From positions 1 through 46,461 of the forward strand of contig NZ_NKJE01000023.1 in assembly GCF_002256285.1 (NCBI RefSeq): DNA of 46,461 nt. The letters are read 5' to 3'. A program made the position numbers and the translations under genes. The stretch is from Flavobacterium sp. BFFFF1 (GTDB lineage: Bacteria; Bacteroidota; Bacteroidia; Flavobacteriales; Flavobacteriaceae). Under the pieces are notes generated by a model. The model saw nothing but the letters and a program-made list of their open reading frames with translations. It did not search any database and was not told where the DNA came from. Below, one piece after another: positions 31,209 through 39,853 of the stretch. Within the stretch, counting starts at the first letter, position 1; each line of letters begins with the position of its first letter.

Positions 31209-32561
31209 CTATTTACTGATAACAACCTTATACGTTTTTGAATCCTGTCCGCTGGTAATTTTCACAAAGTAGATGCCATTGTAAACCGAGTCGGTTTCAA
31301 TAATCGACAAGGTACTCCCCTGCAGGATTTTTGCAGATTTGATCACTTTTCCCAATTCGTCAATGAGTGCAACGTTTAGATCCGTTTCAGTAGCCTGGGT
31401 TTGTACAGCAATGAAGTCGGCGGCCGGGTTTGGATATATTGTTATTTTAGCATTATTAAAATCAAACTGGTCATTTCCGAGGTAAGTCGTAGTCCCTGAT
31501 GGAACGCTGGTGACCGTAGTCGCGGTGACATTGCCATAGAATGTAGGCCCTACAACATACGGGTAAGCCGACTTATGGTTTTCATCTACCGTTGTAAAAT
31601 AGCAGTATATTCCATTCGGATATTCTGGTGTGATACAAAACCGCCCGTTATGCGCATCGAGATAGGTCGGATCGGATGGGTGTGCAACATATTCATAATC
31701 CTCCCTGAAATAACCGTTGAAAATAGTTTGTGTCCCAATTACTTGATTTACCGAGGGCCCATTTGTCCTGGTAGTTTGAACTTTTAGCTGGTAACCCGAT
31801 TTCATCCGCGCTATTGCTCCGGTACCGTTTGTATTGGTGTAAGCATATGCCCCATAAATAGGAAAACCATCGTAAGCGAAACCCAGCAGCGGAGAATGTT
31901 CTGAGGCATTGATAACATATAACCCATCTGAAGGATACAAATCACAAACGTTCGACGTGACAACCAAGTCCAGATTGAAGGCACTGGGGTTTTGATGGTG
32001 GTGGTAGTTGCCCATCGCAGGGTGCGCTTTAGCACAATCAAAGCCTGCCCTTTCCGCAGGAATTGCATCTCTGTTCCATGCCTGGGTAGCATTGGGGCCC
32101 CCAGGGCAAGGGGAATTTCCTGGTCCGCCGCATAAACTTTGTGAGGTATTGTTCCATGCCACGCCATCACGATAATCAAATAGCGCTACGCCATTCTTAA
32201 ATATTCCAATGTTTCCGCCTGACGTGGCTGTAGGAGTACCCGTATTTTGAGTGGGCGACAGCGGAAACCGGAAAATTTTATTTTGCGCAGTAGCCAAAGA
32301 CGGATTTCCATCCTGAAAGGGTCCGGTGATGTAAGCCGGAATACCCGTAGCGGAAACATATACATAAGTGGCATTATACCGAACCGACTGTACATTCGCC
32401 TGGACATTGTCTACAATTGGAGTAGAATTACCTGCTACGTAATGCCTGCCAGTGATACCTGTGGTATTCTGCAGCCAGCTTGTAATGATCGGATCAGTTT
32501 GTGCGTTTATGAATCCGCAAATAAGAAATGCCATGAACGTAATTTTTTTCTTCATATTCAA
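31209..32561 (-). CDS. YHYH domain surface protein with T9SS sorting domain
   Basis: A 450-residue precursor. After the signal peptide (MNMKKKITFMAFLICGFINAQ) comes a YHYH domain (PF14240) with GNYHHHQNPSAF near residue 187, LGFAYDGFPIYGAYAY and, further on, DAHNGRF and YCYFTT, giving His/Tyr-rich sites that probably bind metal. The final ~75 residues (ITIYPNPAADFIAV to YKVVISK) form a type A T9SS sorting domain, so the protein is exported to the surface. It lies 96 bp downstream of the MbnH gene on the same strand. YHYH proteins are often near MbnP/MbnH copper genes in Bacteroidota, as far as I remember; the function is unproven. Confidence 0.9.
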   Translation of the reverse strand: MNMKKKITFMAFLICGFINAQTDPIITSWLQNTTGITGRHYVAGNSTPIVDNVQANVQSVRYNATYVYVSATGIPAYITGPFQDGNPSLATAQNKIFRFPLSPTQNTGTPTATSGGNIGIFKNGVALFDYRDGVAWNNTSQSLCGGPGNSPCPGGPNATQAWNRDAIPAERAGFDCAKAHPAMGNYHHHQNPSAFNLDLVVTSNVCDLYPSDGLYVINASEHSPLLGFAYDGFPIYGAYAYTNTNGTGAIARMKSGYQLKVQTTRTNGPSVNQVIGTQTIFNGYFREDYEYVAHPSDPTYLDAHNGRFCITPEYPNGIYCYFTTVDENHKSAYPYVVGPTFYGNVTATTVTSVPSGTTTYLGNDQFDFNNAKITIYPNPAADFIAVQTQATETDLNVALIDELGKVIKSAKILQGSTLSIIETDSVYNGIYFVKITSGQDSKTYKVVISK

Positions 32562-32657
32562 TTTGTTTTGAGTTCAATAATTTAAAAAATATACCCGTAT
32601 GCTTTATTGTAATGGTTAGACGATGTAACCTAATTATTCTTGCGCTAATCCTTCAAT

Positions 32658-33683
32658 TTAATTCCTGGGATAGCCCAATGCCGGGTTAAACAGGAATTCA
32701 CGATCGGTTAACGTCTTTAAAAAGGCTACGATTTCGGTCCTTTCGTTATCTGACAGATGCAACGGCTTTTTTAATTTTGCTGACAGCGTTTTCTGCTGCA
32801 AAACACCCGAATTATAGTGGTTAACCACTTCATTTAGGGTCTTAAAACGTCCATCATGCATATATGGGAAGGTGAATTGAATATTCCTCAGCGTCGGTAC
32901 TTTAAACTTCAGGTAATCCGCTGATTTTTGTGTGATTCTCATCCGTCCGATGTCATTTAACGTGGAATCAGGGGTTAAACCATTGTTCTCAAATTTATCA
33001 TTCGTAAACAACGGCTCCTGGTGGCAGGAAGCACAATTCTGGCGAAACAGTGCATACCCCTTCTGCTCCACATCCGTGAACTTTTCAGTCCCGTTTATGA
33101 CATGATCATATTTCGAATTGGATGTCTTTAACATCACTACAAATTGCGCCAGCGCTTTCAACGTCAATTGCCCAGTAATCTTTTGCGGACCGAAAGCGGC
33201 TTCAAACAACGCCCTGTATTTCTCGGATTGTTGCAATTTAACAACCACATTAGCGAGGGTTTCGTTCATCTCCGATGCATTCGTGATCGGGTTGACAGGC
33301 TGCACTTCAAGATGGTTAACACCACCATCCCACATAAAATTTTTAGCCCAAGCCAGGTTCTGAATCGTCAGTGCGTTCCGCGTGCCAATTTTGCCATCAA
33401 TTCCATGGCTTAACTGATGATCTACATGCGCAAAGCCGGTTTGCTGTAAATGGCAGCTGGCGCAGGAAATGGTATTGTCTTTGGATAAAATCGGATCATA
33501 GAACAGGTTTCGCCCCAATTGAAATCCTTCTTCGGTCAAAGGATTTTTTTGAAAATCGTAAACGGGTTTCGGAAACGACTTTGGCACTTCAAAATAAAGC
33601 GGCGTGTTATGCCAACAGGCAAATCCTATCAATGCGATTGAAACAACAGAAACGATTGCAATATAAAATGTACTGTGTTTCAT
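32658..33683 (-). CDS. mbnH: MbnH/MauG-like di-heme peroxidase (copy 1)
   Basis: A 341-residue periplasmic di-haem c-type enzyme of the cytochrome-c peroxidase/MauG family. Heme sites CASCH are at residues 74-78 and 217-221, with a distal FAHVDHQLSHGIDGKIGT segment. An N-terminal hydrophobic segment (residues ~8-24) exports or anchors it. The gene overlaps the MbnP gene by 4 bp (ATGA). In methanotrophs MbnH uses its two hemes to turn a tryptophan of MbnP into kynurenine, which then takes part in copper binding. The direct gene pairing here supports the same role; a generic peroxidase is the alternative. Confidence 0.85.
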   Translation of the reverse strand: MKHSTFYIAIVSVVSIALIGFACWHNTPLYFEVPKSFPKPVYDFQKNPLTEEGFQLGRNLFYDPILSKDNTISCASCHLQQTGFAHVDHQLSHGIDGKIGTRNALTIQNLAWAKNFMWDGGVNHLEVQPVNPITNASEMNETLANVVVKLQQSEKYRALFEAAFGPQKITGQLTLKALAQFVVMLKTSNSKYDHVINGTEKFTDVEQKGYALFRQNCASCHQEPLFTNDKFENNGLTPDSTLNDIGRMRITQKSADYLKFKVPTLRNIQFTFPYMHDGRFKTLNEVVNHYNSGVLQQKTLSAKLKKPLHLSDNERTEIVAFLKTLTDREFLFNPALGYPRN

Positions 33684-34381
33684 TCTATCGAAAATACTTC
33701 TTTGAACATATCGGCAATCGCCATTGCGTTTTTACCCGGCACCATCACCGAATTGATTTTAGCCAGTGCGATATTATCAAACAGCTTCGCCAAATTGATT
33801 ATCAAGTCGATTTTACTGGGATCTTTTGACGTTAATGCCGGAAGTTCAATCGTCCGGAAGGCATTGAACGGCTGTTGGTATCCCCCAATGTGAAACTGGA
33901 ACTCACTATTCCGTGTTTTGCAGCTGTTGCTTTTACCTTCCATTTTAAAATTGATATACCCACTTTGCCAGGCCCAATACATGCCGTTCTGTAAGTCCAG
34001 ATCACCGCCGTTGGCCCCTGATTCATTGGCACCGCCATCAACACCAACGGCAAACCGTATCGTCGAAATTGGGCTATTGTCTTTTGAAGGAACGACGATT
34101 TGCAGTGATTGGCTATTTTCAATATCGATTAAATGATAGCTGTCTTTTTCTTTGAAAATGGTTCCGTCGGCAAATGTAAACTCAAGTGCGGACAAGTAGA
34201 ACTTCAGCATCGTGAACTGCAGCGTATCATTTCGGGAAACATAATGCTGATGCAGCGCCAACGGCTTTTCGCCAAACCGGATATCGCATTTCAGGACAAT
34301 AGTGTCCGCTGCTGTCTGCGCGGCCAGTGACTGATAACCGAAAATCCCGAGAAATACATACAGTAGTACTTTGACGTTCAT
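33680..34381 (-). CDS. mbnP: MbnP-family copper-binding protein (copy 1)
   Basis: A 233-residue periplasmic protein with signal peptide (MNVKVLLYVFLGIFGYQSLAAQ). The body is an immunoglobulin-like beta domain with KFYLSALEFTFADGT, LIDIENSQSLQI, VGVDGGANESG and a WAWQSGYINFKMEG stretch (about residue 137), containing the Trp that is the candidate for conversion to kynurenine. This is the pattern of MbnP (PF20243). It should bind a single copper with the help of its MbnH partner, whose gene overlaps by 4 bp. It is the first gene of the minus-strand unit. Confidence 0.85.
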   Translation of the reverse strand: MNVKVLLYVFLGIFGYQSLAAQTAADTIVLKCDIRFGEKPLALHQHYVSRNDTLQFTMLKFYLSALEFTFADGTIFKEKDSYHLIDIENSQSLQIVVPSKDNSPISTIRFAVGVDGGANESGANGGDLDLQNGMYWAWQSGYINFKMEGKSNSCKTRNSEFQFHIGGYQQPFNAFRTIELPALTSKDPSKIDLIINLAKLFDNIALAKINSVMVPGKNAMAIADMFKEVFSIE

Positions 34382-34560
34382 AAAAATAATATAGTAATTC
34401 TAATGATGCGAAGATAGGCCTCCAGCATCATTTCAATCTATTAGACGCAAATTTTACGCTTTTCATGCGGATAACTTCCTGTTTTTCTTATTACTATAGA
34501 AATCGCAATGACAGCCACATAAAAATCCCCGGAAACTGCGAGAATCAATGCCTGTTTTCT

Positions 34561-34568
34561 TAATTTTG
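34561..34568 (+). promoter_or_regulatory. -7 box placed at the start of the CNGKC protein gene
   Basis: TAATTTTG, a perfect TAnnTTTG, ends only 4 bp before the GTG at 34573. Transcription would start at or within a few bases of the GTG, so the mRNA may be leaderless. No TTTG is seen at -33. Confidence 0.5.
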
Positions 34569-34572
34569 CAAC

Positions 34573-34950
34573 GTGAAAAATCTGGTGTTCATAATCTGTT
34601 TTACAATACTCATCAAGCCGATTGTCCCGGTTTTTGAATATGTGATTAATTATGATTACATCAGCACGAAACTTTGCGTCAACAAAGCCAAACCCGAGAT
34701 GCATTGCAACGGAAAATGTTATCTGATGAAAAAACTGGCAGCGGCAGCCGAAACAGAAAAGCCTGCTTCTTCGGATAAAAAACACACCCCAGTTATTGAA
34801 ACTTCCGATTTGTTTTTTTCAGCGCTTGCAAATTATGATGTCCTTTTCATCGCAAATCCCTTCAAGGCTTCATTGAACGCAGGCTATAGCGATCTTTACC
34901 ACAATCCCATCCACTTTTCAGTGTTTCACCCACCCATCATCACCGCTTAA
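34573..34950 (+). CDS. Small secreted CNGKC-motif protein, probable copper ligand
   Basis: A 125-residue protein, GTG start at 34573 (no in-frame ATG until residue 43). The N-terminal hydrophobic segment (residues ~3-20) exports or anchors it, and LCVNKAKPEMHCNGKCYLM (residues 34-52) gives three Cys, a His and two Met, a good Cu(I) ligand set. I recall this CxNxxxPxxxCNGKCYL pattern as common in small Bacteroidota proteins near copper genes. The C-terminal half is low-complexity and extracytoplasmic (HPPIITA end). It heads the plus-strand copper unit, 101 bp before the second MbnP gene. Confidence 0.72.
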   Translation: MKNLVFIICFTILIKPIVPVFEYVINYDYISTKLCVNKAKPEMHCNGKCYLMKKLAAAAETEKPASSDKKHTPVIETSDLFFSALANYDVLFIANPFKASLNAGYSDLYHNPIHFSVFHPPIITA

Positions 34951-35051
34951 ATTTTATTGGCAACCCGTTTGCACCCGCCATCACTTGATTTGAATCATTT
35001 GATGACTGCGGTATGCTTTTACTTATTAAAAATTTAAGAATCCTATAAACG

Positions 35052-35855
35052 ATGAAAAATATACTAAAATACGGCCTCGCCTTATTGGCGATCACATGTT
35101 CTATGACTTCCTGCAACGATGACGCTGACGCTCCTGTGGTTTCAGGGACAGGTAATTTGGGCGTTGAATTCGACAACGCGTTCGGAGGCAACGACCTGAT
35201 CCTGAATACGCAGTCAAACAGCACCTCCGAGGGAGAGCTGTTGCACATCAACAGTGTACGTTACATTGTAAGCAATGTTGTCCTGACCAAAGAAGATGGC
35301 ACTACGTTTACTTACCCTAAAAGCCAAAGCTATTTTATCGTCAGCGAAGCTGATGAAAACAGCCATGTACTCGAACTCACTGACATTCCTGCGGGTGACT
35401 ACGTAAAGATTAAATTTGGTATTGGTGTTGACCAGGAGCAATTCAACCTTGGAGCATCAGGACAGGGCGACTTCCTCGCGCAGGCACAGGCCGCCGATAT
35501 GCTGTGGAGCTGGTCCGCTGGATATAAGTTTTTAGCGTTCGAAGGAACGTTTACTTCGGCATCTGTCACCACTGAAACGCCGTTCATGGTTCACACGGGG
35601 CAAACCGGCACCGACTATAATTATACAGAAGTCACGCTGGACCTTCCCTCAAAAGCACTGGTCAGGACCACAATCACACCAGAGATTCACGTCATCGCCG
35701 ATGTTTCAAAAATTATTGATGGAACCCATAAAGTCAAGTTGTCTGACAACAACGATATGGGAATGGGCGCGATGATCATGGGCGGTGCAAACCTGCCATT
35801 AATCACCGCAAATCTAAACAACATGTTTACGGTAGCACACGTCCACAACGACTAA
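35052..35855 (+). CDS. mbnP: MbnP-family copper-binding lipoprotein (copy 2)
   Basis: A 267-residue lipoprotein: signal peptide with lipobox TSC (Cys21, MTSCNDD). The MbnP domain follows with GVEFDNAFGG, HINSVRYIVSNVVLT, VGVDQEQFN-like IGVDQEQFN and a WSWSAGYKFLAFEG stretch (about residue 156), the counterpart of the WAWQSGY of copy 1 and carrying the Trp that may be oxidised. The Met-rich C-terminus (NDMGMGAMIMGG) may add a copper site, which is unusual. It shares little identity with copy 1, so the two pairs are not a recent duplication. Confidence 0.87.
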   Translation: MKNILKYGLALLAITCSMTSCNDDADAPVVSGTGNLGVEFDNAFGGNDLILNTQSNSTSEGELLHINSVRYIVSNVVLTKEDGTTFTYPKSQSYFIVSEADENSHVLELTDIPAGDYVKIKFGIGVDQEQFNLGASGQGDFLAQAQAADMLWSWSAGYKFLAFEGTFTSASVTTETPFMVHTGQTGTDYNYTEVTLDLPSKALVRTTITPEIHVIADVSKIIDGTHKVKLSDNNDMGMGAMIMGGANLPLITANLNNMFTVAHVHND

Positions 35856-35864
35856 ACATTATAG

Positions 35865-35899
35865 AGCAGCTGTCCCGAAATAAAAACGGGACAGTGGCT
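35865..35899 (+). other. Hairpin between mbnP and mbnH (copy 2)
   Basis: 8-bp stem CTGTCCCG (35870-35877) / CGGGACAG (35887-35894) extended by AGC/GCT (35865-35867/35897-35899) across a small internal loop, without a T-run. It could reduce downstream expression or protect the upstream mRNA rather than end transcription. Confidence 0.5.
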
Positions 35900-35917
35900 T
35901 TATAAATAAGACATACC

Positions 35918-36961
35918 ATGAAAATAAAATATTTTCTTTGGCTTTTGCTGCCGTTGATACTGGCATGTTCTAATCAGGAGGACGATAGCGAATACGTTAA
36001 CGTACCAATCGACGTAGCAGTGCCTTCCAATTTTCCTGCGATGGCGTATGATATTGCACTGAACCCACCGACGCAGAAAGGTTTTGAATTGGGAAAAAAG
36101 CTGTTTTATGACGGGCGGCTTTCGTCTGACGGCCTCGTGTCCTGTGCCTTTTGCCATGTACAGGAATATGCATTTACCCACCACGGGCATACCGTCAGCC
36201 ATGGCGTTGACAACCAGTCAGGTACACGGAATGCACCATCCATCCAAAACCTCGCCTACCAAAAGGCATTCATGTGGGACGGTGCAACGACACACCTGGA
36301 TCTACAACCGGTGATTCCTTTAACCAGCCCGATTGAAATGAATGGCGACCTGAATCAGATTGTGGCCATGATGAATGGAGACGTCTCGTACAGGACGCTA
36401 TACAAGCAGGCCTTTCGGGATGGTGCCATAAATTCAGAAAACATGTTGAAAGCATTGGCACAGTTCATGGTCGCAATAACTTCGTCGAATTCGAAATTTG
36501 ACAAGTACAGGCGAAATGAACCCGGCGGCACCCTGACGCCGCAAGAACTCGCTGGATACTCGCTGTTTACCGCGAAATGTTCGGCTTGCCATGCCACAGA
36601 CCTAATGACTGACGATTCCTTCAGGAACAACGGCCTGGCCATTAATCCGTTGGTCAATGATGTGGGAAGGTACCGGGTGACGCTACAACCCGCAGACCTA
36701 TACAAATTTAAAGTACCCAGTTTAAGGAATGTGGAGAAATCCGCACCATACATGCACGACGGCAGGTTTGGGACACTGGAAACGGTACTTAATCACTATG
36801 CGTCCGGGGTAACCGATTCGGCGACCCTCGACCCAGTTTTGAAACAAGGCGGGGCCATCGGGATTCCGTTAACTGCAAATGAGAAACAACAACTCATTGC
36901 CTTTTTAAAAACATTAACCGATAACCAGTTCCTCACAGATACGCGGTTTTCAGAATTTTAA
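35918..36961 (+). CDS. mbnH: MbnH/MauG-like di-heme lipoprotein (copy 2)
   Basis: A 347-residue lipoprotein (lipobox LAC, Cys17) with heme sites CAFCH at residues 76-80 and CSACH at 221-225 and the same SHGVDNQSGTRNAPSIQN core as copy 1. By its place 62 bp behind an MbnP gene it is predicted to modify that MbnP through Trp oxidation to kynurenine. It lies 5 bp before the outer-membrane protein gene. The lipid anchor, absent in copy 1, matches the lipid anchor of its MbnP partner, so this pair probably works at a membrane face. Confidence 0.88.
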   Translation: MKIKYFLWLLLPLILACSNQEDDSEYVNVPIDVAVPSNFPAMAYDIALNPPTQKGFELGKKLFYDGRLSSDGLVSCAFCHVQEYAFTHHGHTVSHGVDNQSGTRNAPSIQNLAYQKAFMWDGATTHLDLQPVIPLTSPIEMNGDLNQIVAMMNGDVSYRTLYKQAFRDGAINSENMLKALAQFMVAITSSNSKFDKYRRNEPGGTLTPQELAGYSLFTAKCSACHATDLMTDDSFRNNGLAINPLVNDVGRYRVTLQPADLYKFKVPSLRNVEKSAPYMHDGRFGTLETVLNHYASGVTDSATLDPVLKQGGAIGIPLTANEKQQLIAFLKTLTDNQFLTDTRFSEF

Positions 36962-36966
36962 AAAAT

Positions 36967-37968
36967 ATGAAATATAAAATACATGCATTACTGCTGATAC
37001 TTTTGATTAGTACTCCGGGATTGGCATTCCCTTTGAAAGATTCACTTGCGAAAAGAGACTCCGTGGCGTATTCCCGATTTTATCCAATGGAACTCAAGCG
37101 ACTGAATTTCGGCTCAGCCAAAGGAAAATGTGATGCCTGCGGATGCTCTGCAAGTGGCGGCAGCATGGGTTTCAGCTCGATGTTGAACAACAATTTTGTG
37201 GGTGTGCGTTATTTCTACCAAAACTACTCCAGCCGTGACGGTATTTTTGCGAATTCGCCCTGGGTAGACGAGCATTTCAATACGATCCAAATCTGGTCAC
37301 GCGCTCCGATCACCAAAAGGATCCAGGTATCTGCGTTGATTCCTTACCACTTTCACAACCGCGCGCTTTCCACCGGAACAGAAAATATTGAAGGATTGGG
37401 CGACATCACGGTCATGGCAATGTATGCCATAATCCAGACGATGAAACACAGCGTTACCTATTCCCACAAACTCCAGCTTGGCGGTGGCGTAAAAGCGCCT
37501 ACTGGAAAATACAGCAGTGCCAACAATCTGGGAAGTGTAAACCCCAGTTTCCAGGTCGGTACCGGAAGCTGGGACTACCTTATTGTTGCGGAGTACGTCA
37601 TCAAGCGAAAACAGCTCGGGCTGAATTCAATGGTAAACTATTCCGTTAAAACGGAGAATCAAAAAAATTACCAGTTCGGTAACCAGCTCAATTACGGGAG
37701 CATGTTATTTTACCTCCTGAACCGTGGAAAGGTCAGGATTGCGCCACAGGCAGGGATCGCTGGCGAACGGTATGAAGGAAACACGCAATACGGCCAGGCG
37801 CTGGCAAACACATCGGGTGACGTCATTTTCGGTAAATATGGCATTGAAGTAGGAAGTAACAAGCTTTCGATAGGTCTGAACCTGATGCAGCCGATCCACC
37901 AAAACCTCACCGGTGGGAATGTCAAGGCAAATTATAGATGGGGCGTAAACCTCAATTATTCATTATAG
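36967..37968 (+). CDS. Outer-membrane transporter-like barrel with CxxCxC motif
   Basis: A 333-residue precursor with signal peptide (MKYKIHALLLILLISTPGLAF), then KCDACGCSASGGSMGFSSML around residues 57-75, holding CxxCxC, and a porin-like barrel of amphipathic strands (VGVRYFYQNY, IQVSALIPYHFHN, LQLGGGVKAPTGKYSSANN, NYRWGVNLNYSL at the end) of the kind called transporter or MetA-pathway barrel. It is 5 bp from MbnH copy 2, so it is in the same operon. The N-terminal cysteines should lie at the periplasmic mouth and could receive Cu(I) from MbnP; this is inference. Confidence 0.8.
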   Translation: MKYKIHALLLILLISTPGLAFPLKDSLAKRDSVAYSRFYPMELKRLNFGSAKGKCDACGCSASGGSMGFSSMLNNNFVGVRYFYQNYSSRDGIFANSPWVDEHFNTIQIWSRAPITKRIQVSALIPYHFHNRALSTGTENIEGLGDITVMAMYAIIQTMKHSVTYSHKLQLGGGVKAPTGKYSSANNLGSVNPSFQVGTGSWDYLIVAEYVIKRKQLGLNSMVNYSVKTENQKNYQFGNQLNYGSMLFYLLNRGKVRIAPQAGIAGERYEGNTQYGQALANTSGDVIFGKYGIEVGSNKLSIGLNLMQPIHQNLTGGNVKANYRWGVNLNYSL

Positions 37969-38032
37969 CCAAAGTAAACAGCAAATACAATCTTTCTTAT
38001 GATTGTTGAAGTTGCCTGTCGGCTGCACTAAA

Positions 38033-38067
38033 AAAGCCTGCGATCATCCGAAGGCTTTGTGTTTTTT
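38033..38067 (+). terminator. Terminator of the second MbnP/MbnH operon
   Basis: AAAGCCT (38033-38039) pairs with AGGCTTT (38052-38058), 12-base loop, then GTG and six T. Confidence 0.75.
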
Positions 38068-38193
38068 AACCATGGGAAACTTTTAATTGCCAATTTCGAA
38101 GACCTACACGAAAAACTATGCTAACGATTTTGTGCTTCATTGTGTTTGAAGCATTAAAAACTATCTTTACGTCCTCTGAAAACCTCCTTTTTA

Positions 38194-39747
38194 ATGATGA
38201 CTGACGACGGAATAAATAACACCACAGCAATAACCCCGGAAGAAATAGCGAAATGTATTGCACTGCTGACACAGTTGAACTCCGATACCGACCAGATCTT
38301 TGACATTCCAAAAGACCAGCGCACTGCACTTATCAAAGCGGCAGGACAATTCTCAAGGCCTGACCGAGAGGAGCTTGCCAGAAGAAAAAAGGATGGGAAG
38401 TCGGCACTGAAACGGAAAATGGAAAAAAAGGACAAGACCGCACGTAAAGTGACTGGAATCAGGACAGCGCGTGAAGCTGCGGTTTTTGTGGCTCCGAAGT
38501 TATTGGCCGCCGCCGATCTTTCACACAAGGAACAACCAGAACTGGAAACTCCGCGAAACTGTTACGTGTGCAAAACACCGTTTACGAAGCTACACCACTT
38601 TTACGATACGATGTGCACAGATTGCGGGGACTTTAATTATGCCAAACGTTTCCAAACCGCCGATGTCAACGGACAGGTTGCGGTGGTTACGGGTTCGCGC
38701 CTCAAAATCGGATACCATATCACGCTGATGCTGTTGCGCGGCGGTGCGACGGTCATTGCCACGACGCGCTTTCCGGTGGATTCGGCGTTGCGGTTTGCAA
38801 GAGAGGAGGATTTTCCCATTTGGGGAGACCGGCTGAAGATCCATGGCCTGGATTTGCGACATATCCCCAGCGTAGAGATTTTCTGCAATTTCATTGAACA
38901 AAAATATGGCCGACTCGACATACTGATCAACAATGCTGCGCAGACAGTGCGCCGTCCGGCAGGGTTTTACGCGCACTTGATGCAAAATGAAGATAGGCCA
39001 ATAAAATCGTTAACACAAAATGTGCAGGATTTATTGGCCGACCACGCAGGTTGCCTGGAAGAGCTCGCCGTATTGACAGTCGGCGCGGGCAACCAACAAA
39101 ACATGCCCGTCACCTGGCATGGACCGGAACCAGGCATCGGGCTGCGTGCTTCAGCAAGGTTGTCTCAGATCCCCTACTCTTTTGACCAGGGCCTGGTGGC
39201 TAAAGAAGTATTTCCGGAAGGGCAGCTGGATGCGGATCTGCAACAGGTTGATTTGCGGAAGACGAACAGCTGGCGACTGAAACTTGGACAGGTTGAAACT
39301 ACTGAAATGATTGAAGTGCAATTGGTGAATTCCGTAGCGCCATTCGTGCTGTGCAACAGGCTGTCCGAAGTGATGAAGAAAGACCATACCGGGAAGAAAC
39401 ACATTATCAATGTATCGGCGATGGAAGGAAAATTCTATTACGGCTATAAGGACGACCGGCATCCTCATACGAATATGGCTAAGGCGGCACTGAACATGCT
39501 CACGCATACGGCAGCGGGTACGTTAGCGAAAGATGGCATTTTCATGAACGCTGTGGATACAGGCTGGGTTACGGACGAAGACCCGGCAGAACTGGCAAAA
39601 AGGAAGCAGGAAGAAGAAGATTTCCAACCGCCGCTGGACATTGTGGACGGTGCAGCACGGGTTATGGATCCTTTATTTGATGGGATCAATACAGGAAAAC
39701 ACTGGTCTGGAAAGTTTTTGAAAGATTACAGGCCGATATCGTGGTAA
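38194..39747 (+). CDS. SDR-family oxidoreductase with N-terminal zinc-ribbon-like extension
   Basis: A 517-residue protein. Residues 1-120 are helical and basic with no match I can recall. CYVC (123-126) and CTDC (141-144) may bind one zinc. A short-chain dehydrogenase domain starts at ~160 with [12 protein letters not shown], shows DILINNAAQ near residue 247 and ends with TGWVTDED. The canonical YxxxK is replaced by TNMAK ([12 protein letters not shown]), so a catalytic Tyr is missing or supplied elsewhere. Family members of this length exist in flavobacteria and fungi; their substrate is unknown. It is monocistronic. Two ATG codons open it (38194, 38197). Confidence 0.8.
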   Translation: MMTDDGINNTTAITPEEIAKCIALLTQLNSDTDQIFDIPKDQRTALIKAAGQFSRPDREELARRKKDGKSALKRKMEKKDKTARKVTGIRTAREAAVFVAPKLLAAADLSHKEQPELETPRNCYVCKTPFTKLHHFYDTMCTDCGDFNYAKRFQTADVNGQVAVVTGSRLKIGYHITLMLLRGGATVIATTRFPVDSALRFAREEDFPIWGDRLKIHGLDLRHIPSVEIFCNFIEQKYGRLDILINNAAQTVRRPAGFYAHLMQNEDRPIKSLTQNVQDLLADHAGCLEELAVLTVGAGNQQNMPVTWHGPEPGIGLRASARLSQIPYSFDQGLVAKEVFPEGQLDADLQQVDLRKTNSWRLKLGQVETTEMIEVQLVNSVAPFVLCNRLSEVMKKDHTGKKHIINVSAMEGKFYYGYKDDRHPHTNMAKAALNMLTHTAAGTLAKDGIFMNAVDTGWVTDEDPAELAKRKQEEEDFQPPLDIVDGAARVMDPLFDGINTGKHWSGKFLKDYRPISW

Positions 39748-39853
39748 TGTTTCCTCTTACAACACTTAATTTCTGCTAAAGATTTCAACCGAATGATTTC
39801 CTTGCGGTGGTTTTTGTTAACTTCACGAAAAATTAAAACGCAACCTGCTGACC

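Noticed and set aside
33371..33829. 152-residue plus-strand frame over mbnH and mbnP
   Set aside because: Antisense to two strongly supported genes with heme motifs.
31209..37968. Methanobactin biosynthesis cluster
   Set aside because: Only MbnP/MbnH-type genes occur; no MbnA precursor, MbnB or MbnC was seen.
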